Source: Omnitrophica bacterium GWA2_41_15
GTDB taxonomy: Bacteria; Omnitrophota; Gorgyraeia; Gygaellales; UBA12090
Length of the DNA stretch: 37,754 bases
Direction of reading: 5' to 3'
Assembly: GCA_919902675.1 (NCBI GenBank)
Contig: CAKKRH010000043.1
Location: 1-37,754 of the forward strand
Part shown: in pieces, positions 23,048-31,866 of the stretch
How the letters are laid out: every line of letters begins with the position of its first letter
Numbering within the stretch: the stretch's first letter is position 1
Translations under genes and position numbers: made by a program
Notes under the pieces: generated by a model
What the model was told of the DNA's origin: nothing
What the model saw: only the letters and a program-made list of their open reading frames with translations
Database searches by the model: none

Positions 23048-25228
23048 TTAAAATAGAGGCGGCAGAGTCAACGCGGGATGCTTAACCTTTTCTAAGAACA
23101 GCATCAGCTCCTCGGAAGTGGTAGCGATTGTCTCATCGGCAATCTTTTCAAGCAGGTCCGGCTCGCCGATTTCCTGGACCCTCTTTATCAGCTTCTCGCC
23201 CAAGAGTTCTTTAAGTTCCTTGGGCATCCAGATTAATCTTCTTAAGCCTCCGTCAGCTGAGATAAATTTCTTGCTGGTAAGATAGATTTTACCCACCCCC
23301 AAGAAACCCGGAGTCTGTATGCCGCCCCCGACCGAACCGGCCAGAGTGGTAAAGGTCATTCCGCAGGGGGTCATTCCGGAGAAATCCCGGTGTACAATCA
23401 TTATCCCGTTAGCCTCCGGGATAACCGCCATAATGCACTCAAAACATCCGCAGGAAGTGGAAGGATTATTGACGATAGAATACATCGAGAACCTTTCCAA
23501 CGTGCGGTTGGAACGCAGGCTCACGTAGGCGTTGACCGAGGCCCACTCGCCGTTTACCGGGTCAAGGCATTCTCCTTTGGGAATAGGTTTATTACCACCT
23601 GAAGGGGCAATCTCATAGGCGGCCTTGGTATCCAGCCAGGAGTAGGCTCCGCATAAGCCCACCTTCTCCGGGGTAATCACGCAGATATGGTTAGGAGCGA
23701 AGGACTGGCAGAGTTCGCAGGAATAAAAGGTGTCCACGCTCTCATCGGTCATCCCGCCTAGGCGCTCGTCGCGCTCGGCATAGACCTGCCTGGCCTTGAT
23801 TAATTCCCTCTGCACGTCCTCTTCTTTGGTAAAAATGGTTATTTGAACCTTATCGGCAATCGCCCCGAATTCTTCATGGATCATCGCGTGCAAAACTATG
23901 CCTAAATGCTTGACCCTGAGGCCCTTGGCAAAGGCGTCCTTACTGATACGGATCCAGTTCATATCTCTTTGCCCGATATGCATTACCCCCATGCAATAAT
24001 TAAAAAAGCGGTGCAGTTGACGTTCAAGTATTGGCTCAAAATCCTTTTGCAGTTTGCGTCCGGCCACCTCAATCAAAATCCCCAAGGGCAGGGATTTTAC
24101 TTTCTCCGGCAGTTGATCGATGTCCGGGCCGACCAGCTCTATCTTACCGTCCTCTATCTGAGAAGAATCCCGCATCGAAATAAGCTCAAAGGCCTGAGAG
24201 GACTTCCCGCCGAACTCGCAGTAAAGCTGTTCCCGCCGGACCCTCTCTCCTTCAAAGGCCGCGCCATAGAGAACCGGTATGGGAATTTTGGAAACCTTAA
24301 CCCTGACCCCCCTAACCTCTATACAACGGGGAACAATCTTTTTGTAGTCAAACTCTTTGACTAAGGCCTCGTAAGTGGTAATGCCTGAGGGCTTAATCTC
24401 TGGGATATCGGTATCGGCAATAATCGGAAAACCCATATTAATTGCCCCGGCGCCGGTAGCGTATTTCAAATCATCCACCAAACCCAGGGTTAAGCCAAAG
24501 GCGAAAACCCGCTCCTTGGTATAAAGCAGGCACTTCTTACCTTGTCCGGCCTTAAGGCCGCCGAAAGTCATGGCCGAACGAATAGCCCAGTTTAGAGGAT
24601 AAATCGCGCTAATGGTATCCCTTCCGTAAGGGACAATGTAATTGTCCCAACCCATTTCAACCCCGGATTCCTTAAGTTGGTCAATTATGGAACGGCCCCC
24701 TGATGAGCTTCCCACAAAAATCAGGATATTTCTCTCCTGCAGCTGTCTGACTACACTCACCGCGATTTCGTTAGTAGGGGCAGCTCCCAGAATAGCGGCA
24801 AAGCCGGGCATTCTTCCGTCAACCAGCTGGATGCCCAGGGATCTCAGGATAGTATCGGTAAAAAAACCATTACAGTCGGTCTGGGGCTCCTGCTTATAAA
24901 GATAACGCAAGACGGTAATTATTTCTTCGCATAGAAGGGTAGCAATTCCGGCATCCAAAGCGTCTCCCAGATAAGGCAGCCAAAGCTTCTCCTTAGGCTC
25001 AAGAGGGAGAAGGCCTTTGGCATAATTAAAAACATTACCCGCCTCTTTTAAGGTCTTTACCTCAAGCCCCAATAAGGCATTAGCCATAGGTAAGAAAAAA
25101 GCGGTCTCGGGAAAACCGATTCTTGCGTCCGGCCCATGCTCTTTTAAAGCCTTATTCAGAAATTCCTCAGCCTCTCTGGCAATAACCCTCGCGCCCCTTA
25201 TCGCGGCAGCCGCAACTATTTTTGACAT
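23048..25228 (-). CDS. acsB: Acetyl-CoA synthase, bacterial type (AcsB/CdhC)
   Basis: Central enzyme of the Wood-Ljungdahl pathway: joins CO, a methyl group from the corrinoid protein and CoA. At 726 residues it is the bacterial form with the N-terminal domain that contacts CO dehydrogenase. The A-cluster ligands are visible: C504, C507, C516 and C526 in SCELCQSFAPNHICVITPEK...LC, and the Cys-Gly-Cys at 593-595 (TSCGCFEC) that binds the distal nickel. The spacings agree with the Moorella enzyme. It is the last gene of the cooC-cooS-ferredoxin-oxidoreductase series. No corrinoid protein gene (acsC, acsD) is next to it. Confidence 0.95.
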   Translation of the reverse strand: MSKIVAAAAIRGARVIAREAEEFLNKALKEHGPDARIGFPETAFFLPMANALLGLEVKTLKEAGNVFNYAKGLLPLEPKEKLWLPYLGDALDAGIATLLCEEIITVLRYLYKQEPQTDCNGFFTDTILRSLGIQLVDGRMPGFAAILGAAPTNEIAVSVVRQLQERNILIFVGSSSGGRSIIDQLKESGVEMGWDNYIVPYGRDTISAIYPLNWAIRSAMTFGGLKAGQGKKCLLYTKERVFAFGLTLGLVDDLKYATGAGAINMGFPIIADTDIPEIKPSGITTYEALVKEFDYKKIVPRCIEVRGVRVKVSKIPIPVLYGAAFEGERVRREQLYCEFGGKSSQAFELISMRDSSQIEDGKIELVGPDIDQLPEKVKSLPLGILIEVAGRKLQKDFEPILERQLHRFFNYCMGVMHIGQRDMNWIRISKDAFAKGLRVKHLGIVLHAMIHEEFGAIADKVQITIFTKEEDVQRELIKARQVYAERDERLGGMTDESVDTFYSCELCQSFAPNHICVITPEKVGLCGAYSWLDTKAAYEIAPSGGNKPIPKGECLDPVNGEWASVNAYVSLRSNRTLERFSMYSIVNNPSTSCGCFECIMAVIPEANGIMIVHRDFSGMTPCGMTFTTLAGSVGGGIQTPGFLGVGKIYLTSKKFISADGGLRRLIWMPKELKELLGEKLIKRVQEIGEPDLLEKIADETIATTSEELMLFLEKVKHPALTLPPLF

Positions 25229-25249
25229 CTCTAGAATCCCTCCTAAATT

Positions 25250-25397
25250 ATAGAAACTCTAAATCCCAAACTCTAAACCCTAAACAAATCATAAATCCAA
25301 AACAATAAATTCAAAACAATATATGACTATCATCTTGGTTTTGAGTTTTGGGTTTGAAGCATTTGGGTTTATTTAGAATTTAGGGTTTATTGTTTAG
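25250..25397. repeat. Self-complementary TTTAGGGTTT-type repeat upstream of acsB
   Basis: The left part consists of AAACTCTAAACCCTAAAC-type words, the right part of their inverted forms (TTTTGAGTTTTGGGTTTGAA, TTTAGAATTTAGGGTTTATT). The gap of about 170 nt could fold into one long imperfect hairpin. No gene is present; its relation to acsB expression is unknown. Confidence 0.6.
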
Positions 25398-25400
25398 GCT

Positions 25401-26660
25401 TTATATGTATACTTCTTCTTTATCGTATTGAAGATCCTTGGTGAAAGCGAAATTAAAATCCGGACGCGGCAATTTATCCTTGATGCCGGAAACATCCACC
25501 TTCAGCCTGGCCAGCTTAAGCAGTATGCCAATATTCTCTATTCTCTTAACGAACACCGCCCCCTTGACGACGTTGTTTTTTAAAACAATCTTTCGGTAAA
25601 TGTCCTGCTGGGCATCTTTAAAGACTATTTCCTCGAAGCCGTCCTGGGGCCTGGTTATCCCGAAGGAAATCACCGGCAGGCCGAAGAACTCAACCGAATT
25701 CATCCCCACCGAACCCGGATATTTTTTATTTGGTTCACCGAGAATACTGCCGGCGGCAATCAAGCCCTGCTCAATCGCGTTCGGCCAAAGGGCATTGACC
25801 GCTGTCTTCTCTAATATAGGGTCATAGCTCTGGGCGATATCTCCGGCGGCGTAAATATTGGGAATATTGGTCCGCATATACTCATCAACCAGGATCCCTT
25901 CTTCAAACTTTATCCCGGAATCTTCTGCCAGTTCAATATTCGGCTTGACCCCTTTTCCCACCACCACAATGGATGAGGCAATCACCTTTCCGGAATCTAA
26001 TTTCACTGCCTTGCAGTCGCCTTCTCCGATAATCTCCTGAGCCTCTGAGCCGCTGACTATCTCAATTCCGTTTTCAACCAAACGCCGTTTACACATCCCG
26101 GCGGACTCTTTATCCAAAATCTGGGAGAGGATTTGGGGAGACTTAACTATTACCTTGACCTCTATTTTTCTCTTTTTCAGGCCGTAGGCGGCCTTAAGGC
26201 CGATCAGCCCTCCGCCTAAAACGCAGGCGGCCTGGGTAATTGGAAGCAGTTCCAGCATCCCCTTGGCATCAGAAATAGTGCGAAAGCCAAAAACCCCTTT
26301 TTTATGGATGCCTTTTATCTCAGGTAATTTAGGAGAGGCTCCGCAGGCTAAAACCAAATAATCATAATCAAGCCTGGTCTTATCCTCCAGTACTACCTGA
26401 TTTTTTTTAGGCTCAATCCTGCCTGCCTTTTTGTTTAAAAGCAGTTCAATATCATTTTCGGAGTAGAATTTTTTGGGCTTATAGACTAATTTGTCTTCTT
26501 TGATATCTCCAGCCAGATAATAAGAAATCAAACAGCGGTTATAACCGGTGTAGTCCTCCTTAGAAAGGATAGTTATCTTTATCTCTTTATCTTTCTTACG
26601 TAAGGCCTCGGCGCAGGATATCCCTGCCGCGGAATTACCTATAATAATAACTCGTTTCAT
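25401..26660 (-). CDS. FAD/NAD(P)-dependent oxidoreductase of a CODH cluster (FNOR)
   Basis: A 419-residue pyridine-nucleotide disulfide-type reductase. FAD-binding GNSAAGISCAEAL at the N-terminus, NAD(P) motif VLGGGLIGLKAAYGL in the middle, and the second FAD motif NIYAAGDIAQ. The redox Cys pair of disulfide reductases is absent. It stands next to a CooF-like ferredoxin and CooS; in Carboxydothermus and others the CooS-CooF-FNOR set is thought to move electrons between CO oxidation and NAD(P). That role here is inferred from the neighbourhood. Confidence 0.82.
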   Translation of the reverse strand: MKRVIIIGNSAAGISCAEALRKKDKEIKITILSKEDYTGYNRCLISYYLAGDIKEDKLVYKPKKFYSENDIELLLNKKAGRIEPKKNQVVLEDKTRLDYDYLVLACGASPKLPEIKGIHKKGVFGFRTISDAKGMLELLPITQAACVLGGGLIGLKAAYGLKKRKIEVKVIVKSPQILSQILDKESAGMCKRRLVENGIEIVSGSEAQEIIGEGDCKAVKLDSGKVIASSIVVVGKGVKPNIELAEDSGIKFEEGILVDEYMRTNIPNIYAAGDIAQSYDPILEKTAVNALWPNAIEQGLIAAGSILGEPNKKYPGSVGMNSVEFFGLPVISFGITRPQDGFEEIVFKDAQQDIYRKIVLKNNVVKGAVFVKRIENIGILLKLARLKVDVSGIKDKLPRPDFNFAFTKDLQYDKEEVYI

Positions 26661-26669
26661 AATCGAACC

Positions 26670-26765
26670 TATTGAGATTAATGCCGAATTTTTAATGACG
26701 AATCCCGAATAAATGTCTAATTAGGCATTAAGTCATTTGAAAATTCATTCGCCATTCGAGCTTCG
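26670..26765. repeat. Short-word degenerate repeat, inverted relative of 19321-19480
   Basis: Words TTAATGACGAAT, AATGTCTAATTAGGCATTAA and CATTCGCCATTCG. The 18 nt at 26698-26715 (ACGAATCCCGAATAAATG) are the exact reverse complement of 19443-19460. Confidence 0.65.
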
Positions 26766-26768
26766 TCA

Positions 26769-27215
26769 TTAGACATTTATCGCTTTTTCCTCTACATAAA
26801 TGATTGCCTTGGTCGGACAATTCTTGGCGCAGCGGGGATCTTTAATATCCGCGCAGAGGTCGCACCTGACCGACTTGGAATCCCGGAAATCAGGCCGGAC
26901 CGCCCCATAAGGACAGACCATAATACACATCCAACAGCCCACGCATTTTTCCTTGTCAAAAAGCAGGCCTTCCTTGGGATCATATCTCAGGGCCGAAGCA
27001 ATACAGGCACTCACGCAAGGATGGTCCTTACAATGCCGGCAGGCCATCGGATAATTCTCATCCTGACCCGCGTAGACCCTGACCGAAGGAAGCGCCGCGT
27101 TATCTTCTAAGATAGCAGTATACAAATCCTTGGACGGCGAATGGCCTATGGCGCAGACAATCTCGCAAGTCTTGCAGGCAGTGCATTTCTTGGCGTCGTA
27201 ATAAAGCTTCTTCAT
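26769..27215 (-). CDS. CooF-like polyferredoxin
   Basis: A 148-residue electron carrier with four [4Fe-4S] cysteine sets: CTACKTCEIVC, CRHCKDHPCVSAC, CVGCWMCIMVCPYG and CDLCADIKDPRCAKNC. This is the HycB/CooF/DMSO-reductase-B type of ferredoxin. Lying directly after cooS and before an FAD/NAD(P) reductase, it probably carries electrons between CO dehydrogenase and that reductase. Confidence 0.9.
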   Translation of the reverse strand: MKKLYYDAKKCTACKTCEIVCAIGHSPSKDLYTAILEDNAALPSVRVYAGQDENYPMACRHCKDHPCVSACIASALRYDPKEGLLFDKEKCVGCWMCIMVCPYGAVRPDFRDSKSVRCDLCADIKDPRCAKNCPTKAIIYVEEKAINV

Positions 27216-27270
27216 GGCGGATAGCGGATAGCGGATAGCGGATAGAAAAGTTATACGCTAAACGCTATAC
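27216..27270. repeat. Tandem GGATAGC and ACGCTATACGCT repeat
   Basis: Four copies of GGATAGC followed by TATACGCTAAACGCTATACG. A similar word, ACTATACGCTATACGCTAAT, occurs near 15684-15704 between prfA and rpmE. Sits between cooS and the ferredoxin gene. Confidence 0.7.
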
Positions 27271-27274
27271 GCTG

Positions 27275-29182
27275 TTATTGGTACATCATCGGTTTAAGGT
27301 TCAGGGTCTTTCGCTTAGAGTCCAGATGCTCAATTATAATCTTGGCCATTTTAAGCGGGTCTATTTCAAAGGCCCACTTTCCGCCGGTTAACTCCTCAAC
27401 CTCTTTAGTGACATAATTGGTCATATTTTTAGAGCCGTATACCGGATAAGGCTGGCCAAATACCACCAATGCCCCGGAGGCCACGAAATACCATCCGATA
27501 GCAATGGCCTTCTCAGACATCCACTCCGGAGCCACTCCGGCAACCGGCAACTCATCCAGACCCACGCCTAAGCCTCCGGCGCCGACTATCTCACAGCAGG
27601 CAGTCAGAATCCGGGAATTATCCACGCAGGGCCCCATATGTAAAATCGGAGGGCATCCTACCGCCTCGCATATTTCCTGAAGGCCCTTACCGCAGTATTT
27701 AAAAGCGGTCTCAGGGGTAAGCAGGCCTTCCTTGCCGCAGGCAGTGGCGGCACAGCCGGTCTGGACCACCAGGACATCGTTCTTAAGCAGTTCCTTGATT
27801 AACTTGATATGGGTTTCACCGCTTTGCATCTTGGGATTGTCGCAACCGACTACCCCCACCACACCCCTGATCCTGCCCATTGCCACCCCGTCGTTAAGCG
27901 GCTTATAGGTAGATAAGGTTTTACCTCCCAGCATCTCAAAGATATATTCGGTGGTGAATCCGGAAACCAGGGTTTCCACGGCCTTAGGAATATGGATTTT
28001 TTCCTGGTTACGATTGGGATAATTTTCAATTGCCGCGCGAATCAGTTTTTTAGCGATTTCATAGCCCTGCTCTTCCTTAAACTCGACATATTCACTGCCC
28101 GGAAAATGGGCCCGGGGGCTGGTGGAAATTACCTTGGTGTGGAAATTTCCGGCGATATTCGGCAGGGAGGGCATAACGCACTGCAGGTCAACTATGAGCA
28201 TCTCAACCACCCCGGTAATCAAGGCCAGCTCCTGCTGTAAGAAATTACCGGCGACCGGGACCCCCCGCCGAATCAGGACCTCTAAAGCCGTACAGCAAAC
28301 CCCGGCCACGGTTATCCCGGAAGCGCCCTTGGCCTTAGCCAGCTTTATCAATTCCGGGTCGCTGGCGGCCTGGGCAATCATATCGGATAAGACCGGCACA
28401 TGGCCGTGGACCAGAATATTCACCTGGTCGTATTTTAAAACCCCTAAGTTAGCCCGGGAATCAAGCGGACGGGGAGAGCGAAATAAAATATCAGTTAATT
28501 CTGTGGCAATCATTGAACCGCCCCAGCCGTCGCTTAAGGCCACCCGCATACCGTGGCGCATCAGGGAACGGTAGTCATTATCCACCCCCATATTAGTCCG
28601 GGCCAGGGCCTCAACCACCTCCCGGTCAATACCCCGGGGCATAATCCCCAGTTTTCTCCACATCTCTTTGGTCTTTTTGGGGGCGCGCTGAATAAGGACC
28701 AACTCTCCCTCCTGCTGTCCGTATTCGGCAAAAATCCGGTCGGCTAAATCCACGGCAATATCCTGAAGACTCCTGCCCTCAACCTTGACCCCGTATTCCT
28801 GGGCCAGGACTTTAAGCTTAGACTCATCGGTAATCTGATACCCCGGGGCCTTGCCCTGGGCGGCAAGCTTAAAGGCCTTGGTGAGTTCCCTTCCGTGGTC
28901 GTTGTGACAGGCGCTTCCGGCGGTAATATGGCGCAGGAGATTACGCGCGGCAATCACATCCGCGTCAGCTCCGCAGACGCCAAGCTTAGGGCCATTAGGA
29001 TTAAAGGGGTCGATCCTACAAGGGCCCATGTTACAATTCTTACAGCAAATTCCCAATAATCCGAATCCGCAGTGGGGCTGTTGTAACAGTTCTCTATCCC
29101 AGACAGTCTGAATACCTAAATCTTCAGCCACCTGACGCATTTCACGGGTGGCGCTATCTCCATAAAATTTATTTTCAGCCAT
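27275..29182 (-). CDS. cooS: Ni,Fe carbon monoxide dehydrogenase, CooS type
   Basis: Interconverts CO and CO2. 635 residues. The cysteines C38, C46, C47, C50, C55 and C70 (HCGFGLLGICCKNCNMGPC...GVC) supply the D and B clusters at nearly the same positions as in Carboxydothermus CooS. C-cluster ligands are all present: HGHVPVL, GVCCTALE, LQCVMPS, GCDNPK, GCAATACGKEG and GPCVDNSR. It belongs to the monofunctional CooS branch by length and by its neighbours cooC and ferredoxin, yet acsB is three genes away, so it may feed CO to AcsB or work separately with the FAD reductase. Confidence 0.96.
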   Translation of the reverse strand: MAENKFYGDSATREMRQVAEDLGIQTVWDRELLQQPHCGFGLLGICCKNCNMGPCRIDPFNPNGPKLGVCGADADVIAARNLLRHITAGSACHNDHGRELTKAFKLAAQGKAPGYQITDESKLKVLAQEYGVKVEGRSLQDIAVDLADRIFAEYGQQEGELVLIQRAPKKTKEMWRKLGIMPRGIDREVVEALARTNMGVDNDYRSLMRHGMRVALSDGWGGSMIATELTDILFRSPRPLDSRANLGVLKYDQVNILVHGHVPVLSDMIAQAASDPELIKLAKAKGASGITVAGVCCTALEVLIRRGVPVAGNFLQQELALITGVVEMLIVDLQCVMPSLPNIAGNFHTKVISTSPRAHFPGSEYVEFKEEQGYEIAKKLIRAAIENYPNRNQEKIHIPKAVETLVSGFTTEYIFEMLGGKTLSTYKPLNDGVAMGRIRGVVGVVGCDNPKMQSGETHIKLIKELLKNDVLVVQTGCAATACGKEGLLTPETAFKYCGKGLQEICEAVGCPPILHMGPCVDNSRILTACCEIVGAGGLGVGLDELPVAGVAPEWMSEKAIAIGWYFVASGALVVFGQPYPVYGSKNMTNYVTKEVEELTGGKWAFEIDPLKMAKIIIEHLDSKRKTLNLKPMMYQ

Positions 29183-29203
29183 TACTCACCTCCATTGCGG
29201 CCG

Positions 29204-29983
29204 TTAATTACGCGCTTTTTCCGGCGCGCTGTTTAAGCGGCTGGCAAGCTTATCATAAATATTTTCAAATTCCTTACGGGAACTTATGTCAAAAACGAAC
29301 CTTCCTCTTGAGCCTTCCAGGGTCCGGTTAAAACTTATACTGCCGATAAGTTCATCCTTTAAAGAAGCCTGAATAAAATCAAAGTCGGAGGGGTTTTTTA
29401 TTTTATTTCCGATAAAAAATATTTTCGTTAATCCTAAGCCTTCAGCCAATTCCTTAATATGTCTGGCTGTCTGGAGGCTGGTTTCCGAGGGCTCAACCGA
29501 AATCAAAAAAACATCCACCCCGCGGGCGGTAGCCCTTCCCAAGTGCTCGGAGCCGGCGGCCATATCCAAAATTACCACCTCATCCTGCCTTAAGACCAGG
29601 TGCCCGACTAATGAACGCACAAAGGTATTCTCCGGGCAAAGGCAGCCCCCTTGAGGCTTATCCACCCTGCCCATCACAATCAGGCGGATACCTTTATCCT
29701 GAGGACAGAACTTTTCCGGGATGTCGTCTACCTTGGGATTAATCTGAAAGAACCCTTGGGGATTAGCGGGATCTACGCCGGTGCGCTCAAAAATGAGATC
29801 CTTCATTTTACTGATAGGCTTAATCTCATTATACGCGGGAAAATCTAAAGCCAGGCCTAAGCTTATATCCGGATCACAATCCAGCGCTATTACCGACTTA
29901 TTTTTTTCAACTAATATCTTTATTAAACCCGCGGCAATGGTGGTCTTACCTGACCCACCTTTACCGCTTATGGCAATCTTCAT
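29204..29983 (-). CDS. cooC: CO dehydrogenase nickel-insertion ATPase CooC
   Basis: A MinD-type ATPase that matures the C-cluster. The deviant Walker A is SGKGGSGKTT at residues 6-15; ALDCDPD and VVILDMAAGSEHLGR are the Walker A' and B regions. The CLC pair in GGCLCPEN is the dimer metal site known from Carboxydothermus CooC1. 259 residues. It lies 21 nt upstream of cooS, its client. Confidence 0.93.
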   Translation of the reverse strand: MKIAISGKGGSGKTTIAAGLIKILVEKNKSVIALDCDPDISLGLALDFPAYNEIKPISKMKDLIFERTGVDPANPQGFFQINPKVDDIPEKFCPQDKGIRLIVMGRVDKPQGGCLCPENTFVRSLVGHLVLRQDEVVILDMAAGSEHLGRATARGVDVFLISVEPSETSLQTARHIKELAEGLGLTKIFFIGNKIKNPSDFDFIQASLKDELIGSISFNRTLEGSRGRFVFDISSRKEFENIYDKLASRLNSAPEKARN

Positions 29984-30004
29984 AGTAAACGCGCAAGCAA
30001 TCTT

Positions 30005-30064
30005 TTAACTCTACAAACTCTATAAACTCTATAAACTCTATAAACTCTATAAACTCAATGAACT
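30005..30064. repeat. Tandem CTCTATAAA repeat
   Basis: About six copies of AACTCTATAA in the gap between metF and cooC. No gene, no clear hairpin. Confidence 0.75.
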
Positions 30065-30934
30065 CTATAAACCCGCGGCATCCAAAACCTTGGGCACTAA
30101 TTTATCCCAGCCGATAGGCATAATATGTATGCCCTGGCACATCGGCTTAAGCTCTTTAATCAAACGGGAGGCAATCTCAATTGACTGGGCCTGTTTATCT
30201 TTGGTATCCCGCATTTCATTAATCAGATTATCCGGCACGGAAATTCCGGCTACATTCTCATTCATATATTTAGCCATCCCCGCTGACTTCAGCAAGACTA
30301 TCCCGGCAATAACCGCGGTCTTAAGATGCTTGGTTTTGGAGAGAAAGTTTTCGAAACTCTTGAGATCATACACTGCCTGGGTCTGAAAAAACTCCGCTCC
30401 CGCCTCTATCTTTTTCTCCATCTTCATAATCTGCGGCTCCAAAGGATCCGAGCCGGGATTAACCACCGCCCCAACGCAGAATTTCGGCAAAACGCCTTCT
30501 AATTTTTTCCCGGCCATATCCAGCCCCTGTTCCAGGCGGCGGATCACCTGGATAAGCTGGACCGAGTCAATATCAAAAACTGCCTTGGCGTGAGGATGGT
30601 CCCCTAATTTAGGATGATCTCCGGTCAAGGCCAGGATATTCTCAATTCCAAAATTGGCCGCGGAGAGGATATCCGATTGCAGGGCCAGGCGGTTGCGGTC
30701 CCGGCAGGTAACCTGATACACCGGCTCAAAACCTTTTTCCTTAAGCCGGATGCTTACCGCCAGAGAACCCAGGCGCATCACTGAACTCTGTAAATCAGTA
30801 ACATTGATCGCGTCCACCCTGCCCCGCACTAATTCCGCGTCTTCTAAGATGTGTCCGGACTCTATTCCTTTGGGAGGGCCGACTTCGCTGGTAAGGATAA
30901 ACTTTCCCGTCTGAATTTTTTCTTTAAAGGTCAT
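30065..30934 (-). CDS. metF: Methylenetetrahydrofolate reductase
   Basis: Reduces 5,10-methylene-THF to 5-methyl-THF, the methyl donor for the acetyl-CoA pathway. 289 residues of FAD-binding TIM-barrel type: TSEVGPPKGI, DAINVTDLQSSVMRLGSLA, PVYQVTCRDRNRLALQSD, ILALTGDHPKLGDHP, AGAEFFQTQAVYDL. It sits after folD with a 68-nt gap. The zinc protein MetV, the usual partner in acetogens, is not adjacent. Confidence 0.93.
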   Translation of the reverse strand: MTFKEKIQTGKFILTSEVGPPKGIESGHILEDAELVRGRVDAINVTDLQSSVMRLGSLAVSIRLKEKGFEPVYQVTCRDRNRLALQSDILSAANFGIENILALTGDHPKLGDHPHAKAVFDIDSVQLIQVIRRLEQGLDMAGKKLEGVLPKFCVGAVVNPGSDPLEPQIMKMEKKIEAGAEFFQTQAVYDLKSFENFLSKTKHLKTAVIAGIVLLKSAGMAKYMNENVAGISVPDNLINEMRDTKDKQAQSIEIASRLIKELKPMCQGIHIMPIGWDKLVPKVLDAAGL

Positions 30935-31002
30935 CTTGTCTCCGTGTTGTAAATTATGAGTGCTAAGTTATAACTTATAATTTATCACTTGTAACTTGTA
31001 AC

Positions 31003-31866
31003 CTATAGCTTATACTGCAGTTTAGCCGCCTCCACCACATTGCGCATCAGCATAGTTACGGTCAAAGGGCCTACTCCTCCGGGCACCGGAGTAATCCAGG
31101 AAGCCCGCTTAGAGGCCTCTTCAAACTCTATATCGCCGACTATTCTTTCATTTACTCTGTTTATCCCCACATCCACCACAATGGCTCCCTCTTTAATCCA
31201 TTCGCCTTTGATTAAGTTTGCCCGGCCTACCGCGACCACCAGGACCTCAGCCTTTTGGACATGCTCCCGGGTTAGGCCCCGCTCACCGGTAGCGATATGA
31301 CAAACAGTAGTTGTGGCGAACTGCTCCAATAAAAGCAGGCTCAAGGGCTTTCCCACTATCTCGCTGTGTCCGACTATCACTGCTTCTTTTGCGCGCAGAT
31401 TGACTCCGGTTGAACGCAATAACTCCATCACGCTGTTGGCGGTACAGGGAATAAATTTGGCCCGGCCGAAGAAAAGTTTACCTAAGTTTTCCGGATGCAT
31501 GCCTTCGGCGTCCTTAAAGGGTAAGATGTGCCGGGGAACTAAACGCGAATCAATATGGCCTGGTAAAGGCATCTGGATGAAAACAGCCGAAGTATCTTTA
31601 TCGCTATTGAGTGAATCCAGAAAAGAAAAAAACTTATCCTGAGGTATATCCTGGGGGAGCTTATGATGGCGGTATTCTATATCCAGCTCGGCGGCGCATT
31701 TTATCTGGGATTTAAAGTAAACCTCAGCCGCCGGGTTATCCCCAATCTGCACCCCGGCCAAAACCGGGCTTTTGCCGGATGCGGACTTTAGCAAAGCGAC
31801 TTCTTTTTTTATCTCTTCTTTTATCTTTAAGGCAAGAGGCTTGCCTTCCAAAAGCTTAGCGCTCAT
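31003..31866 (-). CDS. folD: Methylenetetrahydrofolate dehydrogenase (FolD), cyclohydrolase Lys replaced
   Basis: 287 residues. The substrate signature GDNPAAEVYFKSQIKCA aligns with E. coli SQIYVASKRKAC; the Tyr is Y50 but position 54, the catalytic lysine of cyclohydrolase activity, is Q (codon CAG). IQMPLPGHI keeps the conserved Gln, and KDVDG reads KDAEG. The NAD(P) site VIVGHSEIVGKPLSLLL is intact, as is the C-terminal PVPGGVGPLTVTML. It therefore probably keeps dehydrogenase but not cyclohydrolase activity. It overlaps fchA by 4 nt (ATGA), and fchA encodes the missing step. Confidence 0.93.
   Translation of the reverse strand: MSAKLLEGKPLALKIKEEIKKEVALLKSASGKSPVLAGVQIGDNPAAEVYFKSQIKCAAELDIEYRHHKLPQDIPQDKFFSFLDSLNSDKDTSAVFIQMPLPGHIDSRLVPRHILPFKDAEGMHPENLGKLFFGRAKFIPCTANSVMELLRSTGVNLRAKEAVIVGHSEIVGKPLSLLLLEQFATTTVCHIATGERGLTREHVQKAEVLVVAVGRANLIKGEWIKEGAIVVDVGINRVNERIVGDIEFEEASKRASWITPVPGGVGPLTVTMLMRNVVEAAKLQYKL

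Noticed and set aside
27216-30064. Tandem intergenic repeats as CRISPR arrays
   Set aside because: The units are 7-10 nt, adjacent or degenerate, without spacers, and no cas genes are present.
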